Assembly: GCA_949317995.1 (NCBI GenBank)
Contig: OX439052.1
Location: 39,303,432-39,367,431 of the forward strand
Source: Acholoe squamosa
Lineage: Eukaryota > Annelida > Polychaeta > Phyllodocida > Polynoidae
Direction: 5' to 3'
Length of the DNA stretch: 64,000 nucleotides
Under the pieces are notes generated by a model. It was not told where the DNA came from, did no database searches, and saw only the letters and a program-made list of their open reading frames with translations. Shown piece by piece: positions 24,584 to 36,102 of this stretch. The position numbers were made by a program, and so were the translations under genes. Position 1 is the stretch's first letter, and every line of letters begins with the position of its first letter.

Positions 24584-25630
24584 TGTACAACCACTATTTG
24601 TATCAACAGTCGCTTTCTGTTGTACAGATAGTGGTTGACCACTTAAATGCTATTTGTGTAAAAAGAACACTGTCTGCATGAAAGTGCATCAAATTCATCT
24701 GTATCAACTGCACATTTCATTCCCCTTTACATTAAGTGTATCAACATTGATTTCATAGTGAATATTCAATTTGTCAGTTTGGAAGGGGCACATGGGTAGG
24801 CCCCTATCCAAATATTTATCTTCACCTCTATTTGGGAACAAAGGGGGTGGGAACAGGAAACTCTTGGTCAAAATAGGTCAAATTAGCCCAAGATGGGTGG
24901 AGTAAACCAGGATTGGCCCAACTGTAGTTCGGCCCTTGAAGTCGGAGGAATTGGGTCAAATCCAGTCAAAAGAGGACAAGTTAGCTCAAGATGGGTGCAT
25001 TGACCGACCCAATTTGCCTACCTTTGGTCAATCTGCTTTTATTTTGGCCTAATTTATCCCATCTTGGGCCAACTTCACCCACCTTTTACCTAATTTCCCC
25101 ATATTGACTTGTGTTGACCCAATTTGCCCATGTTGGGTCCATCTGACTCAATTCGACCCAATCTCTCACCAGTTGACTTTTAGGTCAATCGGCCCTTCTT
25201 TGACCAATTTGACTTCTTCTGCCCTAATTTGATCTGATTCAACCAACTTGTGTTAATCTGAGTCCATTTGGCCCAATATCTTGCCATTTGACCCATATTG
25301 GACCAATTTGATCTATCTTGACTAAGAGGGCCTTGCTGCTATCTGAAACCTCTTTGGCAATTGTATAATTCTACCACCTTTTGCATGTGCATGAAAAGGC
25401 TGTTGAAAGGTATTATGATGAGATAGAGCAGATAGTGTTTTTTAATAAAGATACTGGCTGGATGTGTCTTAATATAGCATTGTAAAAGTTCATACAGATA
25501 GCAGTATTTCATACAGATAGTCTTTGCCTGGTTACTACAGATAGCTTTTTTAAACAGATATAGTGGTTGGATGGTCAGCCTCTATCTATAGTACTAGGTT
25601 GCTGTTGTTGATATAGATAGTGGTTGTACA
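24584..25630. mobile_element. TIR element, 1.05 kb, with 25-bp ends and a degenerate GGTCAA-type core
   Basis: TGTACAACCACTATTTGTAT at 24584 is mirrored by ATATAGATAGTGGTTGTACA ending at 25630; two mismatches in 25 bp. The core, about 24860-25340, is a run of diverged GACCCAATTTG / GGTCAAATTGG words on both strands. Near the right end the word ACAGATAG recurs five or six times. No transposase frame is seen. Confidence 0.65.
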
Positions 25631-27394
25631 ACAGGCCTAGTTGTGACTCACTCACTCTAAATTGGGCTCACTTCTACTACCAAATCACCAGACACCATTC
25701 ACATCATAAACTAGTGATCCCAAAACACTTATATCCAACATTTCCCTTTCCATCTTTCCAGCTTGAGAAACTTGGAAAGAAAGGAAAGGGTAAATTATAT
25801 AGACAAACATATATTCTGACAGGAATTATTAGATGGATTTTAGAATTCCATACTGAAACAGCAAATTACAACACTGCTGGTATTGGCCTAGTTCAGTAAA
25901 TGTTGATGTACTCATTGTTAGCAGCAGAAGTGGTCTTCTACCACCAGTGAGTGGCTTGAGGCACATGCTATTCTGCTTTGTTTGGGTCAGCTTGTTTTAG
26001 GTATTAACTTTTGTTGTGATTGGTTTACACTTTGCCTCTACTATAACCATAGAAGTAGCCTGAGCACCTGACTAAGCTACACTTTATCTAGGACCATGTG
26101 GAATAGCCTTCCTTATGATATTCTTCAAAATCTCCTAATCTCCCCAACTTACACCAATTTAAGTAGCAGGAAATAAATTTTTTTTTGTGACATGTACTGG
26201 GAAAGGGGGCCTTATTGCACCCTGCACTAAGACCCCTTTTTGCAGATCGTGTCACAAATAATGAAATCATATACTCATATAAGGTGTGATTAGTGTGTGA
26301 GGTGAAATAGCTCGAACCCCAACTGTAACTGTGTAGTTGTTTGTTTCTTGTGCACTAATCAATCCATTTTTTTATATAGAATCTGTTATAGATACAATAT
26401 GTGCTACATTTTCGCTTACTAGGTACTATGCAATTCTGAATTAACTAAACTAACCCAAACTAGTAAATACCTGTATATATATATATGCAGTGGCTTATAA
26501 GTTAGTCTTTCAAAAGGTCCACTGTGGCTTATCGTCTTTCTCAACTCAGGGTGCTGCATGATGTAGCATGGTGTACACCTTTATAAAGATTCAGAAAAAA
26601 ATACCACGATTGTCTACAAAGATTATCTAATAAAATATCAAAAGGTATGATACAAGTCTACCATGTTAAGTTGGGCTGGATATCAGATACATGTATGTAT
26701 CATGACATGGATTTTTATCAGTGTGGAAATTTAAGGTTTTTGTCATAAACTGTGTTGAATAGGTTTCCCTGTAAATGTGATGCAATTCCTACTTCATCTT
26801 TATTTAATTCTTTACTTATCACCTTCAGAATTCTTTTGGCATTCATGGGTACTTGGTAAATTATAATTCCTTAACACATTAAATTATAATTCCTGACACA
26901 TGAAACTCGTTCCGAGTGCTCTGCCACCTGGTATCAAATTAGTGAATATGGAAATCGCTATTACTGCCATAGCTTCACCCCCCCACACACACACACACAT
27001 ACATCGATAAGAAAACCTTGAATCCTCGTTGATAACTGAACATTCATTGTAGACATTAGCTGCTAGGAGAGGACTGCCCAGAACACAGGTATATCTGCAC
27101 ATCGTTGGGCATCCGTCCACCATGCCAGGTATGCTACCAGCCTAGTCTGGTTACAATTTGAGAACAGGCCTATATCTCCTGTGCATATCTCATACGTATT
27201 AGGCCTACATGTCTTCATTGATAGCTGTTTGTAATCAATGAATGACCAAAGGTTGGTGATAGATATGCGCCTAATTGTAAATGAATTTAAATAAATTGAC
27301 AGCCATAATTATTGAAATAAGCCGCTGGGGTTTATTTCAACATGCCTGATGACATCACAGGCCTCATAGACTCGATATACACTTTAAAAATACA
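25631..27394. other. Intergenic, no gene seen
   Basis: No supported exon. A short CA run lies near 26983-27000. Confidence 0.4.
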
Positions 27395-27640
27395 CCTTGA
27401 ACCTACTAGGTCTCCTTGTAAAACTGAACACAAAGGCGGATCCAGGACTTTGGAAAGGAGGGGGCGCACCCCTGGTTTATCCCATTTTTGGGCTAAATTT
27501 CAAGCCTAAATGAGCCAAATAAACTCTAGACTGTAGGGAAAGAAGAGGGGGGCGCACGCCCCCTTGCCTGCACCCGCATCTATATAAAATCCGCCACTCT
27601 CCGTGAAAATAATAACGGATGTCTAGCAACTTTGGGAAAT
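27395..27640. repeat. CACTGTAA-type dispersed repeat, copy 1, interrupted
   Basis: It shares CTTGTAAAACTGAACA and GTGAAAATAATAACGGAT with 55285-55507. Between these two pieces an unrelated 160-bp element (27434-27595) has been inserted. Confidence 0.6.
27434..27595. mobile_element. GGCGGAT-ended MITE inside another repeat
   Basis: GGCGGATCCAGGACTTTGG at 27435 and AAATCCGCC ending at 27595 are inverted ends. The body has the GGGGGCGCACCCC phrase common in invertebrate MITEs of this look. The uninterrupted sister repeat at 55285 shows the insertion. Confidence 0.6.
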
Positions 27641-28352
27641 ACATTAAAGCATAAAATCTTTGTGTTTTAGATTCATACCCATCAAAGATGGCTGCCATCA
27701 TGCTGGTTGTCATGGTGAAGTTGCTGCCTGTTACCAGCGCGCTGACTGCCAGTGAGCTGTCTGAGATTTACACCTGTAACCACACAGAGGGGAACACGGG
27801 CTACCAGGTAAGTTTTAACCCTTTAAGATGGTAATTTTACTTCAAGCTAGTAACACACAGATCAGAAACAAGTTCCAATCCAGGCCAATAACTAACCCTC
27901 ACTGTGGGGCTGTTCATTTTTGTTTTTTTGTTGAACCAAGGGTGTTGCTTGGGCCACTTTCATATGAAAAGAAACAGATATTGCTTTGACTTGTATACAA
28001 AACTGTAATGCTAGTGGGCCATTCAATGTAAGATTCACTTTACAAAATATAACACTAGTAATTGTCCAATTTACAGACTGCCAAAACTCTTATTTTTTCA
28101 GTCATCACTTTTAATAGCTCTACATTGTCCAGTCACCTGGCTTCTAAGCTTGTGGCTTCATAATTGGATACCTGATTTGCTAGTAATCCATTTCAAACTC
28201 AATTTCAGGGTACAGTGAGTGTGACTACCAGTGGGAATTACTACCAAATCACCAGTAATGGAATTCCTGATCACAGTACAGGAACCTTCCCTGCATCCAC
28301 CAACCCCAACAGTACCAGGTATAGCAAACCAGAGCTTTAGTTATAGGTTGGT

Positions 28353-28800
28353 ACACTGTAAAGTATAACTGTTGAACCTACCTGGGATCCTTGTGTAGGG
28401 GAACGGATTTCTCCCTATGCCCGGTAGGCCTACTCCCAGGGGCAGGTGACCGAGTAATCCGCCCCCTTGTGTGTATCATACCGAACCAGGCATTGTCGGT
28501 AGGTGAATACATCAGGCCTGGGGATGTAGCTCAGTGGTAGAGCACTCGACTTGCAAGCGAGAGACCCGGGTTTGAGTCCCGGTGTCTCCAGACGTTTTTA
28601 CCAACCGCTACACTTGCAAAACTGAATAGTGAACCACCGTAATTGTATGGCCATTGTAGTTTTTATAAGAAGCCCCAGGTGGCAGTACAGTGATACACAA
28701 ATGTACAAGGAGTCTCTGTGTAAACAATGACAGAGATCTGGTAAATTTGCGATAAGGATTCAGTCGCTATTTTGAAGACATCTTTTTACATTGTATACAT
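28353..28800. repeat. CACTGTAA-type dispersed repeat, copy 2, interrupted by a tRNA-bearing segment
   Basis: The outer parts (CACTGTAAAGTATAACTGTTG and from about 28613 on, including AGAAGCCCCAGG) align with 55285-55507. About 230 bp (roughly 28382-28612) that contain the tRNA-like gene have no counterpart there. Confidence 0.6.
28520..28590 (+). tRNA. tRNA-Ala(TGC)-like gene
   Basis: 71 nt fold into a cloverleaf. The acceptor GGGGATG pairs with TGTCTCC, using G-U pairs. The D arm is GCTCAGTGGTAGAGC, the anticodon stem CTCGA/GCGAG has one A-G mismatch next to the loop, and the T arm is CCGGG-TTTGAGT-CCCGG. The loop CTTGCAA puts TGC at 28552-28554, which reads alanine. Boxes A and B are recognisable, and a TTTTT run follows within 10 bp as a Pol III terminator. 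The stem mismatch and the setting inside a repeat leave open a tRNA pseudogene or SINE head. Confidence 0.75.
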
Positions 28801-29322
28801 ACAGCAGTAGTAGTTATTTTTGTATCAGGATGTCATCGATGCTTGTTATAGCTTAATATTGGCAATATTTCAACGGTAAAAATCATAGTGGCATTATTAT
28901 TACAGGGTAATAAGACTGTAAAAGGGGAGCACGCTGAGGTATTTGACTACTGTGATGGACATCCAAACAAGTGAGGTATGTTTGATCACCAATCTCTTCA
29001 GATTGTTAAGTCCATTTTTGTATGGAAGCAAAAACATGAATTTATGCAAGACGGGCTCAATACAGTCAGGTCTTGATATATCAGCCATTGATAAGTCAAA
29101 TGACTGACTTATTGGCTGTATATGAAAAAAAAGTGAACCACCATAATTCCAATGCAGTGAAGCTATTTACGTTATACAATGGAACCCTAAATAAACAGTA
29201 AAGCACTTTGTTGTAATTGTTTCATATAATTTCTTTATAATTTGATCCATAATTTGAAGGATAGTAATGGTGTGGAGTTAACAAGTGCAGATTTAGATGC
29301 ATGCCATGGTTGGGAGGAGAAA

Positions 29323-32300
29323 TAAACAAAGTTCCAATATGTTTTGTCGCTATGTGAAACCTGGCTGAAGCCTGCCTCACCTGATAGCCTGATTAATAGA
29401 GAGGATAGGTTACTGTATAGGAATGATAGCATTGGTAAAAATTGTGGAGGAGTTGGCCTAAGTGTGAAGGCTGGCCTAGGGCAGTATATTAGAGCTGTAA
29501 ATGACTTTACCAGACAGACCATCGATTATGAAAGTATTGCCATTAAGTTAAACCTTCCTGATGAAAAGGATTTATTGATTGTCTCTATCTATAGAATCCC
29601 AAATACGAATGTACCAAATTTTATTAATTTCTTACGATCCATCGCTGGTTACGAATATAACAACAATCATGGTAGGCATGAGACTTGGATCTTAGGTGAT
29701 ATTAATCTCAATATGTATGATGAAAATGATGCAGGGTGTGAAAGTTTCAGAAATGTGTGCAAGGATATTGGATGGAAAATACTAATTAATGAGGTGACGA
29801 GACCATTTAGTGGTACTTGTATTGATAACATAATTACAAATAGCTTAGATGTAACTAATGCAAGTACGGTCTCTGCCCTAATTTCTGATCACCTCCCAGT
29901 TTTTGGTTGTAGAGGACATGAGAATATCAGTTATGTTAGCACTAAGTATAATGGAAGAGATTATAGAAACTTTAATGAAGACAGATTTAGAGATTTTTTA
30001 GAATCATGTGACTGGAAACCCTATTATAATATTACTGATGATCCTGATATATTATGGGATATGTTATTGACTCCGTTAATTGAGTATTTGGACACTTTTC
30101 ACCCTCATGTTGAACGATACATTAAAAAAAGTAGGAGATCATGGATTGATGATGAAGTTATGGATTTAGTATTTGAAAGAGAAGGATGGTTACGTCTCTA
30201 TAGTGCCAATAAAAATGTTCAGGAAAAGCAAGCCATGAAGGATTGTCGAAGAAAAATTAGAAAGAAAATTAAAGCAAATCAAATTGGTGGTGTCATGCAA
30301 GAGTTGCAAGTAAGTTATGGTAATCCCAAAAAATTCTGGAAACACATAAATAACTTGTTTAAAAATTCAAATTCTATTGTGTATCCAGACAGGAGACATC
30401 ATATAACCCAAGTGCTGATGTAACTTCTGATGATGTTTGTGAATATGTAAATGACTATTTTTGTAATATTGGTAAGGATCTGCATATTGCTGCTGTTGGA
30501 ACTGATCAATATCTTGTGGATAATAATCTAGATATAGATGAACTATTGGCAAATGAAAACTTCCTAGATCAGAATATTAAGGTTAATAAGTGGGATGTCC
30601 ATTTTGCTCTAAAAGAAATTGACAAAAATACGTCATCAGGCATAGACGGAGTAAGAGGAGATATACTACATTGTGCATTATTGTTGTTGATAAATCAATT
30701 CACTCATCTGATACAAATTAGTTTGGACAGGGGTATTTTTCCAAAACGTTGGGCAATGGCAGTTGTAAGACCATTACCTAAGGATGGGGATTTAGCAATG
30801 GTAAAAAATTGGCGACCCATATCAATACTACCAATGCCCTCTAAAGTCATTGAGAAAATTATGTATTATTACTTATGTGAAAGTATGAAGAAAAATGGTA
30901 CTTTTTGTGAAAACCAATATGGTTACAAAAAAGGGACAGGTACTGGTGATGCCACTTTTGACTTTGTTAATGAGCTTTATGAATGTAGAAACAATGGTCT
31001 GATAACAGGGGCTCTATTTATAGACTTCACTAAAGCATTTGACAGTGTATTACATTCAAAATTGCTAATTAAACTCAGTAAACTTGGTTTGAGTAAATCT
31101 AATTTTCTATGGTTTAAAAGTTACCTGGAAAATAGAAAACAACGATCTAGCTATGGTGATAAATTGTTCTCAAACCAAGATATTGATTATGGTGTCCCTC
31201 AAGGATCAGTTTTAGGTCCCCTGTTGTTTGTCCTATATATTGATGATGTTGTTAAGGTCTTAAAAAGATGCAAGATTAAACTGTATGCTGATGACATTGT
31301 GATTTATAGTTATAACAAAGATGTAGACATGGTTAATGAGAATTTGAATGAAGATGTAATTAACTTTAAGCGTTGGGTTATCGAAAACAGACTAACAGTA
31401 AATCCAACTAAATCAAAATTTATGTGGTTTTGTAGTGCTCATAAATTAAAAAGATGTCCAGATTCTACTATAGACTTCAATGGCAGCACTGTGCAAACTG
31501 TCACCTTCTTTCCGTATCTAGGTGTACATATTGACAGTAAACTTAGTTTTGATAAACAGATTAAAATTATTAAAAGAAATGTATGCAATAAACTATTTAG
31601 GTTTGCTAAGTTAAGAAAGTTTTTAACACAAGAGCAAAGTGTAAAGATATACTGTTGTACAATCAGACCAATTATAGAATATTGTTCATTCATAAGTACT
31701 AGTTGTAATGAGGATGGCATTACAACGACTGCAAAATAGAGCTCTTAGAGTTTGTCTGAAATGCAATATTAGACGGTATAGTGTGAAGGAGTTGCATGAA
31801 ATTTGTAAGGTTCCAGTGTTAGAGAAAAGATTTGACATGCTATTATTATGCTTAATGTATAAGAAATCAAAGACTGTGTTAAATAGACCACAATCTTATA
31901 ATACAAGGTCTCAAAAGAAGATTGTTTTTGAACTACCTAGGGTTATTACTAGACACTATAAAAGATCGCCATGGTACAGAGGGGTGGCTCTCTGGAATAC
32001 TCTAAATGAGGAGATTCAGAAAGCTACGACAAAGGTAAAATTCAAAGAGGGTGTGATGAAGATAGAAAATATAAGGTTGAACCTGAAATTGGGTTATAAT
32101 TGATAATGAGAAGCAGGTGTGGAAACTGCGCCGCTTCATATTCATATTCATACTCACATTCATATCCTTTTTCATGTTTACATCCATATTGATATTGCTG
32201 TTGTTCCCATATGCATATAACAGCATATACTACCAACTCTAATTATCACTTATTTGAACTAAAGACAAGGTGTATTTAGCTGTAATCATGATGTACTGAA

Positions 32301-32609
32301 ATAATGTGTAGACACACAAATCTCTATCTATGACATATTATTTACTATCTATCTCTTTTTGCTTTTAATTTGTTTGTCTGTATTTTCTATGTTAATAACC
32401 TATTGAGTGAATATTGCCAGTCCCTATTTTTCCATCTGCTGATTGTGTTCATATTGACATTTGTCAAGATCCATGAAGTTATTGTACTGTTTCATTTGTG
32501 ACTTTCCTTTGAAAAATCAATAAAACTTGGTCTGCTCTATAGCATTATTTAAATGAACATAGCAGTTCATTAATGCAATGAGCAAGTCCAAAAAAAAAAA
32601 GAAAAAAGG
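29323..32609 (+). mobile_element. LINE (Jockey/CR1-type, APE endonuclease + RT), 5'-truncated
   Basis: The first residues are LSLCETWLKP of the endonuclease, so the 5' end is missing. The endonuclease continues with LGDINLN and SDHLPVF. The reverse transcriptase follows with WRPISILP, LFIDFTKAFDSV, GVPQGSVLGPLLF and LYADDIVIYS. The C-terminal part ends at 32101-32103. Two frameshifts are visible, one at about 30375-30390 and one just before the stop at 31737-31739. An A-rich run at 32591-32609 is taken as the poly(A) end. It sits within the YHYH gene, directly after the ADLDACHG coding piece. Confidence 0.85.
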
Positions 32610-33501
32610 GCTGTTTCTTCACGCGCGGATGTCAGGTTGTCTCCCACGAAATAATGGCACATATTGATACAGGCTCACCCGGGATACCCTTATGTCATGG
32701 GCTGTTTCAAAGGTAATAAAGGATGTTTTCTTGATCTGTTGAGATTTGTTTTTAACAAATTGGTGTTTTGACAGATCTATACTGTTGCATGAATTCTCTT
32801 CGATCCATAATATCTGACTCCTTAATTACATTATGCTGTTATACTTATGTTCAATTCGGAAAGAAAAGAAATAAAAAGAAAAATTGTGTTTTGATGTTAA
32901 GACCTAAACGTGTTGCAGCAATGCACAAATGCTTTGGTAAGGCATTTATCCAGCCAACCATTGGTTTGGAACTAAATATTTAATTTACCCCCTGAACACA
33001 TTGTTTATAGCTTCTTCACACGTCGAAAGTTTCAACACACTGATGAGTTGGTGTTTAGAATAAAATCATCTATAATTATACGTCATTTCTTTTTATCAGA
33101 AACACACCATGTAGCATCTGTTTAGAAAAAGAAAACGTTTTGGCTTCCCAATAAATAGAGTTAATGGAGACCTCCTTATTATTCTTACAGGCACACCAAG
33201 CCCTGATTATAACTCACAGATGCTGAGAGGCTCAAGTTGTCTGTTTGTGACTGCCGGAGTGGCAACTATGACTGTATCAGCTCTGATGATGACGATACAG
33301 CTTATCACATCACTCTTACTGTAATACGGCAATAAGACTCGTAACTAACCAGCATCCATGTAGCATTATTTACCTGCCAGTCACTGTGTTGCTCCAGGGT
33401 TGGGATATAAACCCTGGTGCAGCCACTGGAAGTGACCACTCTCAAGACTCAGTAATTGGTGCTCTGTGCAGGTGACCTCTTATTATGCATTTTTAATGTA
33501 C

Positions 33502-33507
33502 AATAAA
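33502..33507 (+). promoter_or_regulatory. Poly(A) signal after the YHYH last exon
   Basis: AATAAA about 180 bp after the stop at 33322; a likely former transcript end. Confidence 0.4.
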
Positions 33508-33563
33508 TCACCATGTAATTTTCGACACATGCTCCATCTCCGACTTCATTATTAGTAGTAGCT

Positions 33564-33662
33564 ACTTAATGTACCAAAATGCCTAGTGGTAGAGTCAATG
33601 GCGGGTTACCCTGTAACTGTAGCACTGACGATTTACTTGTCATGACTCTTGGTATGTATTTG
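33564..33662 (+). repeat. 99-bp exact duplicate of 60426-60524, exon-like
   Basis: All 99 bases are identical to 60426-60524, while the flanks are unrelated. The segment contains ATG at 33579 and an open frame reading MPSGRVNGGLPCNCSTDD, then LLVMTL, up to a GTATGT donor-like site at 33652. The right border coincides with the inverted-repeat element at 33663. No family is recognised for the peptide. Confidence 0.8.
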
Positions 33663-34172
33663 CCCAGTGGGCACAGAACGTTGCATCAACGTTGACAACC
33701 CGCTGATATTGTGTTGATGATGTTGATCAACCTGTCTTCAACACCTTTTCAATGATTCTATTTCAATGTTGTCAACCAACATCATGTCAACATCCAATCA
33801 GCAGTTGACATATCAATGTTGAAATATTGTTCACAATTTAATGTTGACTCAACATTGATTTGTCAATGTTGAATCAACAATATTGATTTCAATGTTGATT
33901 CAACATTGACATGTCAACAAAGAATGCCCTAACAAATATCAACGTTGTTTCAACATCATATCAATGTTGTGTCAATGTTGTGTCAATGTTGAATCAACAT
34001 ATAAATACAAATGTTGAATCAGCGCTGATTGTTAGATGTTGAATCACAGTTGATTTTGATTATGTTGTGTCAACTTTCAAATTCAACTATATTTCAACCC
34101 TATATCAACCGTTGATATGCAAACATTAAAACGTTGTCTCAACGCTGAATCAATGTCGATGTGCCCAGTGGG
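33663..34172. mobile_element. CCCAGTGGG-ended element with TTGAATCAACATTGA body
   Basis: Both ends carry CCCAGTGGG with GTGCC or GGCAC next to it. The 510-bp body consists of overlapping, self-complementary words such as CAATGTTGAATCAACATTGA. There is no open frame. This style of simple self-complementary MITE is common in aquatic animals. Confidence 0.6.
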
Positions 34173-34634
34173 TAGGTGGCACTTCCATGCCTACAAGAGC
34201 TAATTACTTTAAGCAACCATACCCTTGTATCATTTTCTCATATGATAGATAGTATTCTCTAAAAGAGCCAAAAATGTAATTTAGTGCCAAAAATGTAATT
34301 TAGTGCCAAAAATGTAATTTGGACCATAAGATCACCTGTTGAAAAAGAATCAATGTCAAACTGATTTGATTTTTATTGTTGTCAGACTGTTGAACCAATT
34401 TCAGATCGACCCTAAGGGTTGGGTCGTTGGGTCATTACTGATCCCCCACTAAGTAAGAATGTAGAAGTAGAGGCAGGCTGGAGGTATAAAAGGTTTATTA
34501 TATTTATTAGTAATAAACCATGAGTGCTGTATTTAGTGGTAACAACCAGTGAATAATAAATGGATACATACAAAACACATTTGTACTGGTGTTGGGGTTT
34601 ATGAATGAACTAATGATAAATATTTAATAGTACA

Positions 34635-34723
<89 letters not shown>

Positions 34724-34944
34724 TATGATAAATATAAAATATGGCCAAACCTGCCGAGTAGTGAAAGATGAAAGGAGTGTGGTAGAGGGGTTTGTTGGTG
34801 GGAGAAATAATGGATAAGTGATTGATAAATAAAACAATCGGTGTGTGTGAAGATATCATGTTGGATAAAATTGATAAGTCACATGATAATTATTGTACAA
34901 CGAGTTGAGTGGTACAGTTAAAACCAATGTTGAGATGTCAGTCA
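34173..34944. other. Intergenic with a 20-bp triplication and a microsatellite
   Basis: GCCAAAAATGTAATTTAGT is repeated three times at about 34267-34322. No gene is seen. Confidence 0.5.
34634..34720. repeat. (CA)n-(TA)n compound microsatellite
   Basis: About 14 CA units followed by about 29 TA units. Confidence 0.95.
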
Positions 34945-35747
34945 TTATTTAAGCGCAGCTGCAATGGCCATCTGAGCTTTGGTGTACTGGGGTCTGTGTG
35001 TGCATGCTTTGTAAGCCCCTGATGTCCACCCTCCATGCTCCATAACCTGCTGGTCTGTACACCCTGCTCGTGATGCCTCTATGGCCGCGGCCTTTCTCAG
35101 TGAATGTAGACTGAATGGCATGGTGGGAATGTTGAGTGCTTTCCGTACCGCCTGTATGGCAGCGGGATTGGGACCCTTGTATCCAGGAACATGCACGTTG
35201 GGTTCTGGACCTCTTCCTGTACCTTGAGGAGTGCTGTGAGGGGGCAGTATAAATAGTCGGCTGCACTGGGTGTATTGTTTCTTCCCTCATTTGGTCATAC
35301 TCCTGCAGGGTTTTCCCCACTTTGATCCCCACCATTCTGAACTGCGGGTAAGCCTTACATCCCCTCTTGTGAGGTGGTATGTATAATTGAATGTGATGGC
35401 TAACAGGGGGAGAAGTCTCTGTCTGAGACTGTCTGAGAGCTCCGTAGTAGAGTAGAAATACCACCGCCCTGAGCACCCGACCCTCGGGGTCCTGTTTGAA
35501 CTGTGCTAGGACCGCGCTGAGTGCCTGCATCGGTATCAGGAGCTTGGGCTTTGGTACATATGTCTTGTCTATGGATAGCCGTCATTTCTCGGTACGACGG
35601 GCTGTTTCGTTGAATTTGCATGGAGTAGGTGAAGGAGAGGTAGGACCTCATAGTTGATTGGCAGATTTTGGATGTTCCCACTGCTCTGGCCTGTGCTTGG
35701 CAGGATGCTCCACATCACTGTTTTTTTTTTTTTTGAAATGATTAAAC

Positions 35748-35753
35748 TTTATT
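35748..35753 (-). promoter_or_regulatory. LINE poly(A) signal
   Basis: AATAAA on the minus strand, 14 bp before the A tail at 35721-35734. Confidence 0.7.
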
Positions 35754-36102
35754 AGCCATAACAAAATATGACATTTGACATGAATCCATTGTTTGAAGCT
35801 CAAAATACAATCTTTCATTGAGCATACCGGTATAATAACATTGGCTAATTAGTTCATGGAGGGACCATCAGTAGGACTGTTGTTGTGGTCCGACCATATA
35901 AAGATGTGGGGTCTGGCATGTAACATACATGGAGGTGACAATTACATTTGAAAGATGGAGTCAGTACTTATACACTTTAAGTAATACATATCCCACGGCC
36001 CTTTACAAAAAAAAATGTAAAATTTGTATTATAAACCCAGTAATAAAACCCCGTATACATTCATAATAGCGTACATATACATGCATCAGACGACCTTTTG
36101 AG

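Larger units (their letters stand above)
27688..33324 (+). pseudogene. YHYH-domain secreted or membrane protein gene, broken by a LINE
   Basis: Pieces, in order: 27688-27807 (signal-peptide-like MAAIMLVVMVKLLP, then C.HTEGNTGYQ), 28209-28318 (GNYYQITSNGIPDHSTGTFP, then NPN), 28906-28970 (EVFDYCDGHPN), about 29260-29322 (GVELTSADLDACHG), 32673-32712 (PGYPYVMGCFK) and 33191-33324 (TPSPDYN, then a hydrophobic tail ending LITSLLL and a stop). These follow the usual order of animal YHYH-domain proteins. The last two exons fit in phase (1 then 2). Part of the domain between NPN and GHPN is not found. After GHPN the frame meets TGA at a possible GTGAGG donor; the sequence beyond reads GMFDHQSL, perhaps a decayed YHYH motif. 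A LINE begins right after the ADLDACHG piece. The hydrophobic tail suggests a GPI or membrane anchor. The function of the family in animals is unknown. Confidence 0.55.

Noticed and set aside
29344-30423. Host endonuclease gene
   Set aside because: The APE-type endonuclease is followed by reverse transcriptase motifs and an A-rich tail, so it is part of a LINE.
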